Below are positions 1-6,311 of a stretch of 8,987 nucleotides of DNA, one piece after another. Position numbers and translations under genes: made by a program. Within the stretch, counting starts at the first letter, position 1. Every line of letters starts with the position of its first letter. The stretch spans positions 1-8,987 of the forward strand of contig JAISRQ010000097.1 in assembly GCA_031273545.1 (NCBI GenBank), in the 5' to 3' direction. The stretch comes from Holosporales bacterium (GTDB lineage: Bacteria > Pseudomonadota > Alphaproteobacteria > BNTO01). The notes beneath the pieces are model-generated. The model ran no database searches. It was given only the letters and a program-made list of their open reading frames with translations, and was not told the DNA's origin.

Positions 1-642
1 GATTCTGTTTTTGAATTTTTGAAAGACGGACCATCCGTGGATAACCCCGTGTTGGTAAGCGCTTTTACTCAAAATGATTTATTCCTTAAGGGGGTAAACA
101 TTTCAGTACTCTTTTGTTATTCCGAACGACTTAGGCCTTTTGCTGAGTGGTTTCGCCAATTGTGGGCGGAAAGCGTTGGAAAGAGGGAGAATTACGACCC
201 AGAGCATTATAACGAATGTAAGCGGTATGGAACGACTCCCATTGTTGCAGTTGGAACGATCGACCAGCATTCTCAACTTCAGCTTTATGTTGATGGCCCG
301 GTGGATAAGTACTTTACGATCCTTTCTGTAGGGGATCATCCGCATACGCAACCTATTAGGGCAAACGGAGTAGGCAACCCAATTGCACAATCGTTGAACG
401 GGCATACTATGGCTGAAATTTTCACAGCACATCAACAAATTACACTCCAAACGTTAATTGAGAATAAAAATCCTACCAGAAATATTTTTATTCAGAATCT
501 GGATGAACGTAGTCTTGGACAATTGATGATGTTTTCTATATTGGAGACGCTAGCTATTGCAACTATTTGGAATGTGGATCCATTTAATCAACCTGGGGTA
601 AAGGCGGGGAAGGATAAAGTTATTGCGCTGATGAAGGGATAA
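1..642 (+). CDS. pgi: Glucose-6-phosphate isomerase, C-terminal part (5' end outside window)
   Basis: This is the C-terminal 213 codons of glucose-6-phosphate isomerase, the cytoplasmic enzyme that interconverts glucose-6-phosphate and fructose-6-phosphate in glycolysis and gluconeogenesis. The frame is open from base 1, so the true start lies upstream; the TTG at 19 is not the start. Visible landmarks are QLWAESVGK with the catalytic-region Glu, then GTIDQHSQLQLYVDGP with the conserved active-site His, and near the end the second family signature with NQPGVKAGK and its conserved Lys. The sequence ends normally shortly after that Lys with TAA. The spacing of the motifs resembles the shorter bacterial PGI form rather than the roughly 550-residue E. 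coli type; this is an impression, as the N-terminus is missing. It is followed after 63 bases by tRNA-Gly on the same strand. Presence of pgi implies at least part of the sugar-phosphate pathway is retained. Confidence 0.95.
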   Translation, partial: DSVFEFLKDGPSVDNPVLVSAFTQNDLFLKGVNISVLFCYSERLRPFAEWFRQLWAESVGKRENYDPEHYNECKRYGTTPIVAVGTIDQHSQLQLYVDGPVDKYFTILSVGDHPHTQPIRANGVGNPIAQSLNGHTMAEIFTAHQQITLQTLIENKNPTRNIFIQNLDERSLGQLMMFSILETLAIATIWNVDPFNQPGVKAGKDKVIALMKG

Positions 643-705
643 AAATATATATGAGAAAAGGGCTTGCATCAGTCGCGCAGAATAAGTACTCTCTATATTA
701 GGGAA

Positions 706-780
706 GCGGGTGTAGCTCAGTGGTAGAGCACAACCTTGCCAAGGTTGGGGTCGAGGGTTCAAATCCCTTCGCCCGCTCCA
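706..780 (+). tRNA. tRNA-Gly (anticodon GCC), CCA encoded
   Basis: A complete cloverleaf can be drawn. Acceptor GCGGGTG pairs with CGCCCGC (one T-G wobble), the D-stem is GCTC/GAGC, the anticodon stem CAACC/GGTTG encloses loop TTGCCAA with anticodon GCC at 738-740, and the T-arm is GAGGG-TTCAAAT-CCCTT. The discriminator is T777 and the CCA end is encoded at 778-780. It decodes GGC and GGU glycine codons. It sits between pgi and rpmG on the same strand. A TATATT hexamer at 694-699 could be part of its promoter, but no -35 at normal spacing is evident, so it may also be processed from a pgi read-through transcript. Confidence 0.97.
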
Positions 781-861
781 TTTTGTATTTCTCGTAAGTT
801 TATCCCTGGCTTATGTTGTTTGGTTCGTTTTTCGTTTTTGTAGTTCGTGTAGGAGTTCGTT

Positions 862-1029
862 ATGGCAAAGTCCGCAAGTGTTTTAATCCGTCTAATAAGT
901 AGTGCTGGGACCGGGTATTTTGTCGTTCGTTCTAAGAATCCGCGCAAGAGGCCTGAAAAGCTCGAATTGAAGAAATACGACCCCATTGCAAGGAAGCACG
1001 TTATTTTTAAAGAAGCAAAAATCAAATAA
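862..1029 (+). CDS. rpmG: 50S ribosomal protein L33
   Basis: A 55-residue basic protein beginning MAKSASVLIRLISSAGTGYF, the N-terminal pattern of bacterial L33, a small protein of the large ribosomal subunit near the E site. It continues with VRSKNPRKRPEKLELKKYDP and ends in a lysine-rich tail (KHVIFKEAKIK), as expected for the family. Length matches the alphaproteobacterial norm. It contains no cysteine, so it is the zinc-independent form. The ATG at 862 has a good Shine-Dalgarno AGGAG at 851-855 with six bases between. It follows tRNA-Gly by about 80 bases and precedes pth by 27 bases, so rpmG and pth probably share a transcript. Confidence 0.97.
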   Translation: MAKSASVLIRLISSAGTGYFVVRSKNPRKRPEKLELKKYDPIARKHVIFKEAKIK

Positions 1030-1056
1030 TCGCTGTTATTTGTTTACGGATTTTTT

Positions 1057-1683
1057 GTGCCTTTATTGTGCGTAGGACTTGGTAACCCTGGGGCGGAGTA
1101 TGCGAATACTCGCCATAACGTGGGTTTTATGTTTGTTGACAGGCTTGCGGATCTATTAGGAGTTAACTCCTGGGTCAATAAATTTTCTGGCTTAGTTGCC
1201 GCAGTGGACCTAAGGCAGTCTGCTAATTTTTCTCGAGATTGTGATTCGCTCAAGAATTTGTGCATCGAGCGCGATGGTACAAAAGGCGGGGCGGATAAAA
1301 ATGGGACGAGCAAAAGCGGGGCGATAGATAGGCTGATCCTGCTCAAACCTCAAACATTCATGAATGCCTCCGGAACCTCGGTGTCCGCATGCATGAGCTA
1401 CTTTAAGCTAGCTCCCGACGACCTATTTGTCGTTCACGACGATCTCGATACCCAGGGCGCGAAATTAAAGCTCGGCGGAAGTCCGAATGGACATAATGGG
1501 CTGCGAGATATTCACCGGGCAATTGGCACATGCGAATATAAACGCTTGCGAATAGGGATAGGACGGCCCGCAAGCAAAGATATGGTGAAGGACTACGTTT
1601 TATCAAACTTTTCAAAGGCCGAACGAAACGAAATTGACGCGGTGATAGATAACACCATAAAGTGCTTTGACCAGTTTATCTAG
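1057..1683 (+). CDS. pth: Peptidyl-tRNA hydrolase with an internal insertion of about 35 residues
   Basis: Pth hydrolyses the ester bond of peptidyl-tRNAs that drop off the ribosome and recycles the tRNA. The GTG start at 1057 is supported because it places GLGNPG and TRHN so that Asn10 and His20 fall at the same numbers as in E. coli Pth; the upstream SD (ACGGA, 1046-1050) is weak. Further active-site elements are LLKPQTFMN (Asn103, equivalent to E. coli Asn68), HDDLD (Asp128, equivalent to Asp93), GHNGL and RLRIGIGRP. The numbering jumps by 35 between His20 and Asn103 because an extra, low-complexity, hydrophilic segment lies at about residues 50-91. That segment includes an imperfect repeat (KGGAD / KSGAID). 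The C-terminus stops soon after the FVLSNFS-like segment and lacks the extended tail of E. coli Pth. Total length is 208 residues. All catalytic residues remain, so activity is expected. Confidence 0.95.
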   Translation: MPLLCVGLGNPGAEYANTRHNVGFMFVDRLADLLGVNSWVNKFSGLVAAVDLRQSANFSRDCDSLKNLCIERDGTKGGADKNGTSKSGAIDRLILLKPQTFMNASGTSVSACMSYFKLAPDDLFVVHDDLDTQGAKLKLGGSPNGHNGLRDIHRAIGTCEYKRLRIGIGRPASKDMVKDYVLSNFSKAERNEIDAVIDNTIKCFDQFI

Positions 1684-1710
1684 GCAATTCCTTTTTTGTT
1701 TCGTCCCGCG

Positions 1711-1724
1711 ACAGGGGGTCCTGT
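1711..1724. terminator. Weak hairpin between convergent pth and lipoprotein genes
   Basis: ACAGG (1711-1715) pairs with CCTGT (1720-1724) around a GGGT loop, 28 bases after the pth stop codon. There is no strong T-run after it on either strand, so it is at best a weak terminator. A second short symmetric element, ACTGTG-T-CACAGT, lies at 1770-1782. The convergent arrangement makes some termination signal expected here. Confidence 0.2.
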
Positions 1725-1791
1725 GGTTCTAAAAATCCTCCTTCAAATTACTCCTCCTCTGCAGTTGTTACTGTGTCACAGTCGCGGATTC

Positions 1792-3420
1792 TTATCCCTC
1801 CTTTGCAATTGCTAGCAACAGATTAGATGGCGCATTTAAACATCCGTACCCAAACAAAAACGGCAATGGATCCGGCTTTTGTGTCTTGTATGCTGCGGCC
1901 AAATCCGTTTGCTTGTACCCTTGGAAAACCTTAAGAGTAGGTTTGTCGTAATATCCAAATAACGTAATATCAAAAGTTTTATTCAATAGCTTATAAGGAA
2001 TGCCTGTGTCGTCCTGCAGTATAGCCTTCGAATTAGCAAGAATAAATGCGCGCATATTTGAGAACAGCTCAAAGTCGTGCAATTTGTATGATGCACTCTT
2101 TATGAATGTTACAAAATCCTTAGATTTTAGATATTTAGTGAAAATATTCAAAATCGCCTCGTTCGCATTATCAAGGGAGCACCTCACGTATATGAGAACT
2201 TTATCTTGTCCTTCACTCGGCGAATTAGCTGCCGCTACATCTTGGGCGCCACTATCACTCGCCCTCTTAAAACGTATCGTCATAATTTTAATCGAGCCCG
2301 TATTGTCGTTCCTTCTTGCTCCATCAGACGAGATTGACTCATTTTTCACATCTAAAATCTCGTACCCTAGCTGAGCCAACTGGGACATGACAACGGGAAT
2401 TATTCCCATTTTCTGGGCAGAGAGCTGTTTTCCCATGTAGCTTGTCACGAAGTACCCCTTTTTAAAGAAATGTTCCATGCCGTGGTTGAATTGTGTCAGC
2501 CCTTCACTTGTGGATACGATGTTTATGGCTGAATCTATTGACCCCGACGCTTCTAAGCCGATCAATATATATTCGGAAGCATTTGGAAACAGCTGCGTAA
2601 CGTAAGCTGCGTCTGGACCCCCAAACGGATAAAACACTCGCGCGGCAACTCCGTCTACTTGCGAAATATTTTTATTTCTCCAGTTATTTAGTGGCGCAAA
2701 CGCTGCCTTATTTAGCTTGCTCCAACCAGTCGCAGTCGTTGTCATAAACTTTTCGACAACGCTAGGGTTTAATTTTTGGTGTGATGGACGTACTAACGCT
2801 GCAAGTTGTTGTGCAACGGTATTGACTGATAAGGCTGAACGCGCAAATGTGTCTGCTTCGCTCTCTCCTTTTGTTGAAATGTTTGTCGTTTGCGAATCTT
2901 GTAATGTTGGAGTTTTCTTCGCCGCAAGGGGAGGGGAGGGCACTGATGGTACCTCAGTACCTGTCTTTGCTGAATCGGAACCAGGAGCCCCGAATTTATC
3001 GCTTACATCGCTACCAGCTTTATCAGGATTTGTGGTGCCCACTGCATCTGACCCCGTCGCTTTTTTACCTTTAGCGTCAGGCTCCTTCGTAGCATGATCC
3101 GTACGACCGCTTGACTCAGCAATTACTTTTGATAAATTTCGGTCATTCTCATCCTCTAAATCTTTTCCACTGTCATCAATTGCTGGAGTCGTAAATTTTA
3201 CTAAGTCTTGTTGCTTTATTACTTTAGCTTGTGCATCAAAACTTTCCTTTTTAACGCTTTCATCTCCCGGTGCTTCGTTTTTGACAGGTTCACTATTTAT
3301 TTCATTACGTTCTACTTTCGTACGTAATACGCCTGCTCCTGCTTGGGGGATATCTTGTTTTTTCAAAGAACTACAACACGTTAAAAACAATAAACATATA
3401 CAACAAAACGAATTCGACAT
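1792..3420 (-). CDS. Probable lipoprotein with long disordered tether and C-terminal domain of unknown function
   Basis: The 542-residue product starts with a short cysteine-rich hydrophobic leader (about residues 5-16, CCICLLFLTCC). It resembles a lipoprotein signal with the modified Cys at 15 or 16, although the residue at -1 (Thr or Cys) is not the usual Gly, Ala or Ser. Residues about 20-195 are rich in Lys, Glu, Asp, Ser, Thr, Pro and Gly and look disordered, which suggests a spacer holding the rest away from the membrane. Residues about 200-542 look folded. They include YPFGGPD (264-270), FPNASEYILIGLE (278-290), a hydrophobic MGIIPVVMSQLAQLGYEIL stretch, and a C-terminal LPFLFGYG. I recall a YPFxGPD...FP.A..Y.L.GLE pattern from uncharacterised bacterial proteins, but cannot name the function. 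The start ATG has AAGG five bases upstream. It is divergent from tRNA-Met and convergent with pth. Confidence 0.85.
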   Translation of the reverse strand: MSNSFCCICLLFLTCCSSLKKQDIPQAGAGVLRTKVERNEINSEPVKNEAPGDESVKKESFDAQAKVIKQQDLVKFTTPAIDDSGKDLEDENDRNLSKVIAESSGRTDHATKEPDAKGKKATGSDAVGTTNPDKAGSDVSDKFGAPGSDSAKTGTEVPSVPSPPLAAKKTPTLQDSQTTNISTKGESEADTFARSALSVNTVAQQLAALVRPSHQKLNPSVVEKFMTTTATGWSKLNKAAFAPLNNWRNKNISQVDGVAARVFYPFGGPDAAYVTQLFPNASEYILIGLEASGSIDSAINIVSTSEGLTQFNHGMEHFFKKGYFVTSYMGKQLSAQKMGIIPVVMSQLAQLGYEILDVKNESISSDGARRNDNTGSIKIMTIRFKRASDSGAQDVAAANSPSEGQDKVLIYVRCSLDNANEAILNIFTKYLKSKDFVTFIKSASYKLHDFELFSNMRAFILANSKAILQDDTGIPYKLLNKTFDITLFGYYDKPTLKVFQGYKQTDLAAAYKTQKPDPLPFLFGYGCLNAPSNLLLAIAKEG

Positions 3421-3429
3421 AAGCGCCTT

Positions 3430-3447
3430 ATTTACTTTCGAGTAAAT
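3430..3447 (-). promoter_or_regulatory. Hairpin in the leader of the lipoprotein gene, next to its ribosome binding site
   Basis: ATTTACT (3430-3436) and AGTAAAT (3441-3447) form a perfect 7-bp stem around a 4-base loop (CGAA when read as the lipoprotein mRNA). It ends immediately before the AAGG that serves as Shine-Dalgarno on the minus strand (complement of 3426-3429). A stem in this position could affect ribosome access or mRNA stability; it could equally be a binding site in DNA. Function is inference. Confidence 0.3.
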
Positions 3448-3503
3448 TACTACCTCTACAGTGTAAGGCTAGCAAATTTTTATTCATATAGTAATTACCC
3501 TAG

Positions 3504-3533
3504 TTGACATGTATGGGGTCTCATCGTTACACT
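3504..3533 (+). promoter_or_regulatory. Sigma-70-type promoter for tRNA-Met (and probably efp)
   Basis: A perfect -35 box TTGACA at 3504-3509 is followed after 18 bases by TACACT (3528-3533, four of six matches to TATAAT). The predicted start of transcription at about 3540 is just before the tRNA at 3548. The efp gene follows 91 bases after the tRNA with no obvious terminator between, so the same promoter may feed efp and the genes after it. Confidence 0.6.
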
Positions 3534-3547
3534 TAAAATGTTTTTCT

Positions 3548-3621
3548 GGCGGAGTAGCTCAGTTGGTTAGAGCAGCGGAATCATAATCCGCGTGTCGGGG
3601 GTTCAAGTCCCTCTTCCGCTA
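3548..3621 (+). tRNA. tRNA-Met, elongator (anticodon CAT), CCA not encoded
   Basis: Acceptor GGCGGAG pairs with TTCCGCT (G-T wobbles at both ends of the stem), D-stem GCTC/GAGC, anticodon stem GCGGA/TCCGC around loop ATCATAA with CAT at 3582-3584, and T-arm with loop GTTCAAGT. The first pair is a G-U wobble rather than the C-A mismatch of initiator tRNA, so this is an elongator type. CAT anticodons also occur in tRNA-Ile2 (modified to lysidine). The body resembles alphaproteobacterial elongator tRNA-Met closely, including the GCGGAATCATAATCCGCG anticodon arm, so Met is preferred. The discriminator A3621 is followed by CTA, not CCA, so CCA must be added by the nucleotidyltransferase. Confidence 0.93.
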
Positions 3622-3712
3622 CTATTCGATGTTGAAAAGAAAAACAAACGTAAAAAATAAAAAAAATATTTTTCATGGTAAATTTTGGGTCGTCAAAAAA
3701 AAGGGTGCGTGG

Positions 3713-4279
3713 ATGAAGATTGGTGTGAATGAAATGAGGATCGGCAATGTTGTCGAACATCAGGGGCGCCTTTGGGTCGTCGTAAAAATGGTACACGTTC
3801 AGCCAGGAAAGGGCGGCGCATATATTCAAGCCGAGCTTAAGGGCGTTCTGGACGGAACCAAGCTGAATGAGCGTTTTCGTTCTGCTGGGGAAATCGAACG
3901 AATATACCTTGATGAGAAATATTATCAGTACCTATATGCAGAGGGTGATTCCCTTGTTTTTATGGACCAAGAATCATTTGAGCAGATTTATTTGGACAAA
4001 AGTGTTCTGGGGAGTGCTGCTGTATTTTTGCAGGACGGAATGGTCGTTAAGCTTATGTCTCATGAAGGGAAGGTTCTAAGTTCTGAGCTTCCAGCCACAA
4101 TCATTGCGACAATTGAGCAAGCTGACCCAGTAGTAAAGGGCCAAACAGCGAGTTCATCGTACAAGCCTGCAATTTTGGATAATGGCGTAAGGATCATGGT
4201 TCCTCAGCACATCGACTCTGGAATGAGGGTCGTCGTCAACACTTCTGATGGGAGCTACGTTGAGCGTGCAAAAGAGTAA
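3713..4279 (+). CDS. efp: Elongation factor P
   Basis: EF-P binds ribosomes stalled on polyproline stretches and promotes peptide bond formation. The 188-residue product has the family's usual length when started at ATG 3713 (MKIGVNEMRIGNVVEHQG). The frame is open further upstream, but that extension (from 3629) is lysine-rich, starts only eight bases after the tRNA and is not part of the family. The N-terminal KOW-like domain carries QPGKGGAY, with Lys33 at the tip where EF-P is modified by beta-lysylation in many bacteria. The central OB domain spans about residues 65-125, and the C-terminal domain contains TASSSYKPAILDNGVRIMVPQHI and ends DGSYVERAKE. The close match to rickettsial and other alphaproteobacterial EF-P supports the taxonomic call. 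The Shine-Dalgarno is weak (AAGGGT at about 3701-3706). The suhB-like gene follows after 30 bases, a conserved alphaproteobacterial pairing. Confidence 0.97.
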   Translation: MKIGVNEMRIGNVVEHQGRLWVVVKMVHVQPGKGGAYIQAELKGVLDGTKLNERFRSAGEIERIYLDEKYYQYLYAEGDSLVFMDQESFEQIYLDKSVLGSAAVFLQDGMVVKLMSHEGKVLSSELPATIIATIEQADPVVKGQTASSSYKPAILDNGVRIMVPQHIDSGMRVVVNTSDGSYVERAKE

Positions 4280-4309
4280 TAGCAACGATTACAACAGGTT
4301 TATTTCACG

Positions 4310-5101
4310 ATGTTAGGTATTTCTGCTCGTTCATCTGCTGCGATGAACATTATGATTTTAACTGTACAGAAGGCAGCTAATGGCCTGATTCGCGATTTTG
4401 GGGAATTGGAAAAATTACAGGCATCTGCAAAAGTGTTCGGAGATTTTGTCTCGCGAGCAGACAGGTATGCGAGGCAGCTCTTGTTGGACGAATTATCCAA
4501 GGCACGCCCGGAATACGATATATTAATAAGGGGGCAGGGCGAAATAACGGCGTCTCAACCCAGGTCGAAGTTTGACCAAAATGGTGGCTACAGGTGGCTG
4601 ATCGACCCACTGGATGGGGCGGTTAACTATTTGCACGGAATCCCGCATTTTTCTGTGTCAGTCGCTATCGATCATCACGAAGAGGTTATTGCTGGCGTAG
4701 TGTATAACCCTGTTACGAACGAGCTCTATTGGGGCGAAAAGGGGCGCGGTGCGTACTTAAACAATCGAAGGATTCGTGTATCTGGGCACAGAGTGCTTGG
4801 TGAGGCGATCATTGGAACCGGTGGTGCGTACGGGTACAGCGGAGTAGAAGACGGTGCTGTAAGGCTCAATAATGTGTCAAGAAGAGTGGGGGCCCTTCGT
4901 CAGCTTGGGGCGACATCTTTGGACTTGGCATTTGTTGCGTCGGGGCGTTTGGATGCGTTTTTTGAGGCAGAAGCGATGATTTGGGACGCGGCTGCAGGGA
5001 TGATTATTGTTCGAGAAGCCGGAGGCGCGGTGGCACGGTGGCGCAAGGGTATCGTGGCCAGCAACTTGTGTTTTCACGAAGAAATAAAAAAAATGTTGTG
5101 A
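4310..5101 (+). CDS. Inositol monophosphatase family protein (SuhB-like), probable pseudoenzyme
   Basis: Family members remove phosphate from inositol-1-phosphate and related sugar phosphates using Mg2+; SuhB of E. coli also acts in rRNA transcription with NusA and RNA polymerase. The 263-residue product begins ARSSAAMNIM...KAANGLIRDFGELEKLQ, which matches the usual alphaproteobacterial N-terminus and supports the start at 4310 over ATG 4343. The fold markers are present: Lys41, DPLDG (Asp99, Asp102), GVVYNPVTNELYWGEKGRGAYLN, GATSLDLAFVASGRLDAFFE and WDAAAG (Asp226). Key residues are lost. The metal-binding Glu motif (EES in SuhB) reads RGQ at 74-76, and the Thr of DGTTN is Ala104 in DGAVN. 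The strand after VREAGG is shortened by roughly ten residues, running directly into KGIVASN. I infer reduced or absent phosphatase activity with a possibly retained structural or regulatory role. The frame is intact with no internal stop, so it is not an obvious pseudogene. Confidence 0.88.
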   Translation: MLGISARSSAAMNIMILTVQKAANGLIRDFGELEKLQASAKVFGDFVSRADRYARQLLLDELSKARPEYDILIRGQGEITASQPRSKFDQNGGYRWLIDPLDGAVNYLHGIPHFSVSVAIDHHEEVIAGVVYNPVTNELYWGEKGRGAYLNNRRIRVSGHRVLGEAIIGTGGAYGYSGVEDGAVRLNNVSRRVGALRQLGATSLDLAFVASGRLDAFFEAEAMIWDAAAGMIIVREAGGAVARWRKGIVASNLCFHEEIKKML

Positions 5102-5162
5102 TGAAGGGTTTTTTCGTGTCACACTCGTGTGTGGTTATGGGTCTTGCTAGGGCGAACTTTTC

Positions 5163-5187
5163 CCTTTGCGAAAGGTATTTTTGGTTT
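5163..5187 (+). terminator. Possible weak rho-independent terminator after the phosphatase gene
   Basis: CCTTT (5163-5167) pairs with AAAGG (5171-5175) around a GCG loop and is followed by the T-rich run TATTTTTGGTTT. The stem is only five base pairs, so termination would be weak. It lies between the phosphatase-like gene and the phzF-like gene. Confidence 0.25.
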
Positions 5188-5210
5188 ACTAACTAGAAGC
5201 GACAACGATT

Positions 5211-6053
5211 ATGTTACTGAGATGCCCAATGGGGTTAGTAGATGCATTCGCGGATGGGCCGTTTAAGGGGAACCCTGCAGGCGTGTGCGTCGTTGATACA
5301 TTTCCCGAAGATGCTGTTATGCAAAATATTGCGTTCGAGTTAAATTGGTCGGAAACGGCATTTGTAAAAAAGATATCAGAAAACACGTTTCACATACGTT
5401 GGTTTGCACCAGAAGACGAAGCTCCTATTTGTGGGCATGCGACATTAGCGGCTGCTTACTTTTTAATAGAGAACAAATTTGTGATAGGATCACTTGTCGT
5501 GTTTAAATCTGCAGCGGGGCTGTTAACTGTGAGAAAAGAAGAAAAAGGACAAAGTTCGTGGCTTGTGATGGATTTTCCGGTCCTTCACTTTGATGTGTGC
5601 GATTCTGAAAGCGAGGTAAACGCTGTCGCGAGTATATTTAATGAAGGAGAGAGTAAAGTCAAAATAAAGCAAGTATTAAAGGATTCCCTCATATATATTG
5701 CCGTATTATCTTCAGAGGATGAGGTCGCCAATTGTGTACCAAATTTGGAGAGGCTAAAGATGTTGCCTTGTCGGGCAGTTTCCGTTACGGCTCAGGCTGA
5801 TAGCCACCACGACTACGATTTCGTGTCGCGATATTTTGCGCCGAAAGTGGGAATATCGGAGGATCCTGTTTGTGGCTCAGCCCATTGTAGGCTTACGCCA
5901 TTTTGGGCGAATGTGCTAAAGAAGGACTACCTCACGGCGCGTCAACTCTCGCGGCGTGGAGGATCCTTGCAATTGTCGTATTGTAGGGATACAAAAAGAG
6001 TTAGCATTGCGGGACAAGCTAGTACGATCTTAAGGGGCGAAGTTGCCATTTAA
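5211..6053 (+). CDS. PhzF family isomerase/epimerase-like protein
   Basis: A 280-residue protein with the whole PhzF signature, a family of diaminopimelate-epimerase-fold enzymes with two similar halves that catalyse proton shifts; most members have no known substrate. Visible are GLVDAFADGPFKGNPAGV near the N-terminus, LNWSETAF with the expected catalytic Glu48, CGHATLAAAYFL (74-85), FVSRYFAPKVGISEDPVCGSAH in the second half, and the terminal RRGGSLQLSY / RVSIAGQAST pattern. Length is normal and no lesion is seen, so an active enzyme is likely. It need not have anything to do with phenazine synthesis; no other phenazine gene is nearby. ATG 5211 is preferred over ATG 5229 because the family usually has six to nine residues before VDAF. 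Neither has a strong Shine-Dalgarno. It lies 109 bases after the phosphatase-like gene. Confidence 0.92.
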   Translation: MLLRCPMGLVDAFADGPFKGNPAGVCVVDTFPEDAVMQNIAFELNWSETAFVKKISENTFHIRWFAPEDEAPICGHATLAAAYFLIENKFVIGSLVVFKSAAGLLTVRKEEKGQSSWLVMDFPVLHFDVCDSESEVNAVASIFNEGESKVKIKQVLKDSLIYIAVLSSEDEVANCVPNLERLKMLPCRAVSVTAQADSHHDYDFVSRYFAPKVGISEDPVCGSAHCRLTPFWANVLKKDYLTARQLSRRGGSLQLSYCRDTKRVSIAGQASTILRGEVAI

Positions 6054-6077
6054 TTTTTTTAGATGGAGCTTATGAGG

Positions 6078-6293
6078 ATGATCGTGTTGCTATTCCTACT
6101 CCCCAAAAGGTTACGGGATTACGAGTGCAGCAAGCGCTTGCGTTTGTTGTTTTCTTTTCCCGCGATCTTTGGGGGCCTTGTAGAATGCGTTTGTGCAAAT
6201 GCAGGTGGTTCCTGCTTAATTGACGTATTGCAGGATGACGTACTGGAAGAAAAGCGACCTTCTCCAGCAGGAACGCCTATTTTCGATATTTGA
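6078..6293 (+). CDS. Doubtful small ORF with hydrophobic N-terminus, possibly the 5' part of a broken gene
   Basis: From ATG 6078 the frame encodes 71 residues beginning MIVLLFLLPKRLRDYE; GGAG at 6065-6068 would be a correctly spaced Shine-Dalgarno. Earlier in-frame ATGs exist at 6063 and 6072. A second hydrophobic stretch (LLFSFPAIFGGLVE) and a charged tail (QDDVLEEKRPSPAGTP) follow. The frame ends at TGA 6291-6293, but continues open in the same phase to 6464, so the two parts may be one gene broken by a nonsense mutation. Another frame is also open across 6023-6220 and its beginning (DGAYEDDRVAIPTPQ) has coding-like composition, so a frameshifted remnant is equally possible. I recognise no family. 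Confidence 0.25.
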   Translation: MIVLLFLLPKRLRDYECSKRLRLLFSFPAIFGGLVECVCANAGGSCLIDVLQDDVLEEKRPSPAGTPIFDI

Positions 6294-6311
6294 GCACAAG
6301 GGGTTATTTTT

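Noticed and set aside
103..450. 115-residue minus-strand ORF
   Set aside because: It lies wholly opposite pgi, which has clear catalytic motifs; composition is that of an antisense shadow.
2717..3097. 126-residue plus-strand ORF opposite the lipoprotein gene
   Set aside because: It is the antisense shadow of the low-complexity tether; no Shine-Dalgarno and no recognisable domain.
3548..3621. tRNA-Ile2 (CAT, lysidine-modified) as an alternative identity
   Set aside because: The acceptor and anticodon arms match alphaproteobacterial elongator tRNA-Met much better than the Ile2 type as I remember them.
3629..3712. N-terminal extension of EF-P by 28 residues
   Set aside because: It starts eight bases after the tRNA, is mainly lysine/asparagine, and EF-P has its normal 188-residue length from ATG 3713.
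6291..6293. TGA read as Trp (altered genetic code)
   Set aside because: Clear genes in the window end with TGA, for example the phosphatase-like gene at 5099-5101 and the HAD-fold gene at 7448-7450, and Trp is written TGG everywhere.
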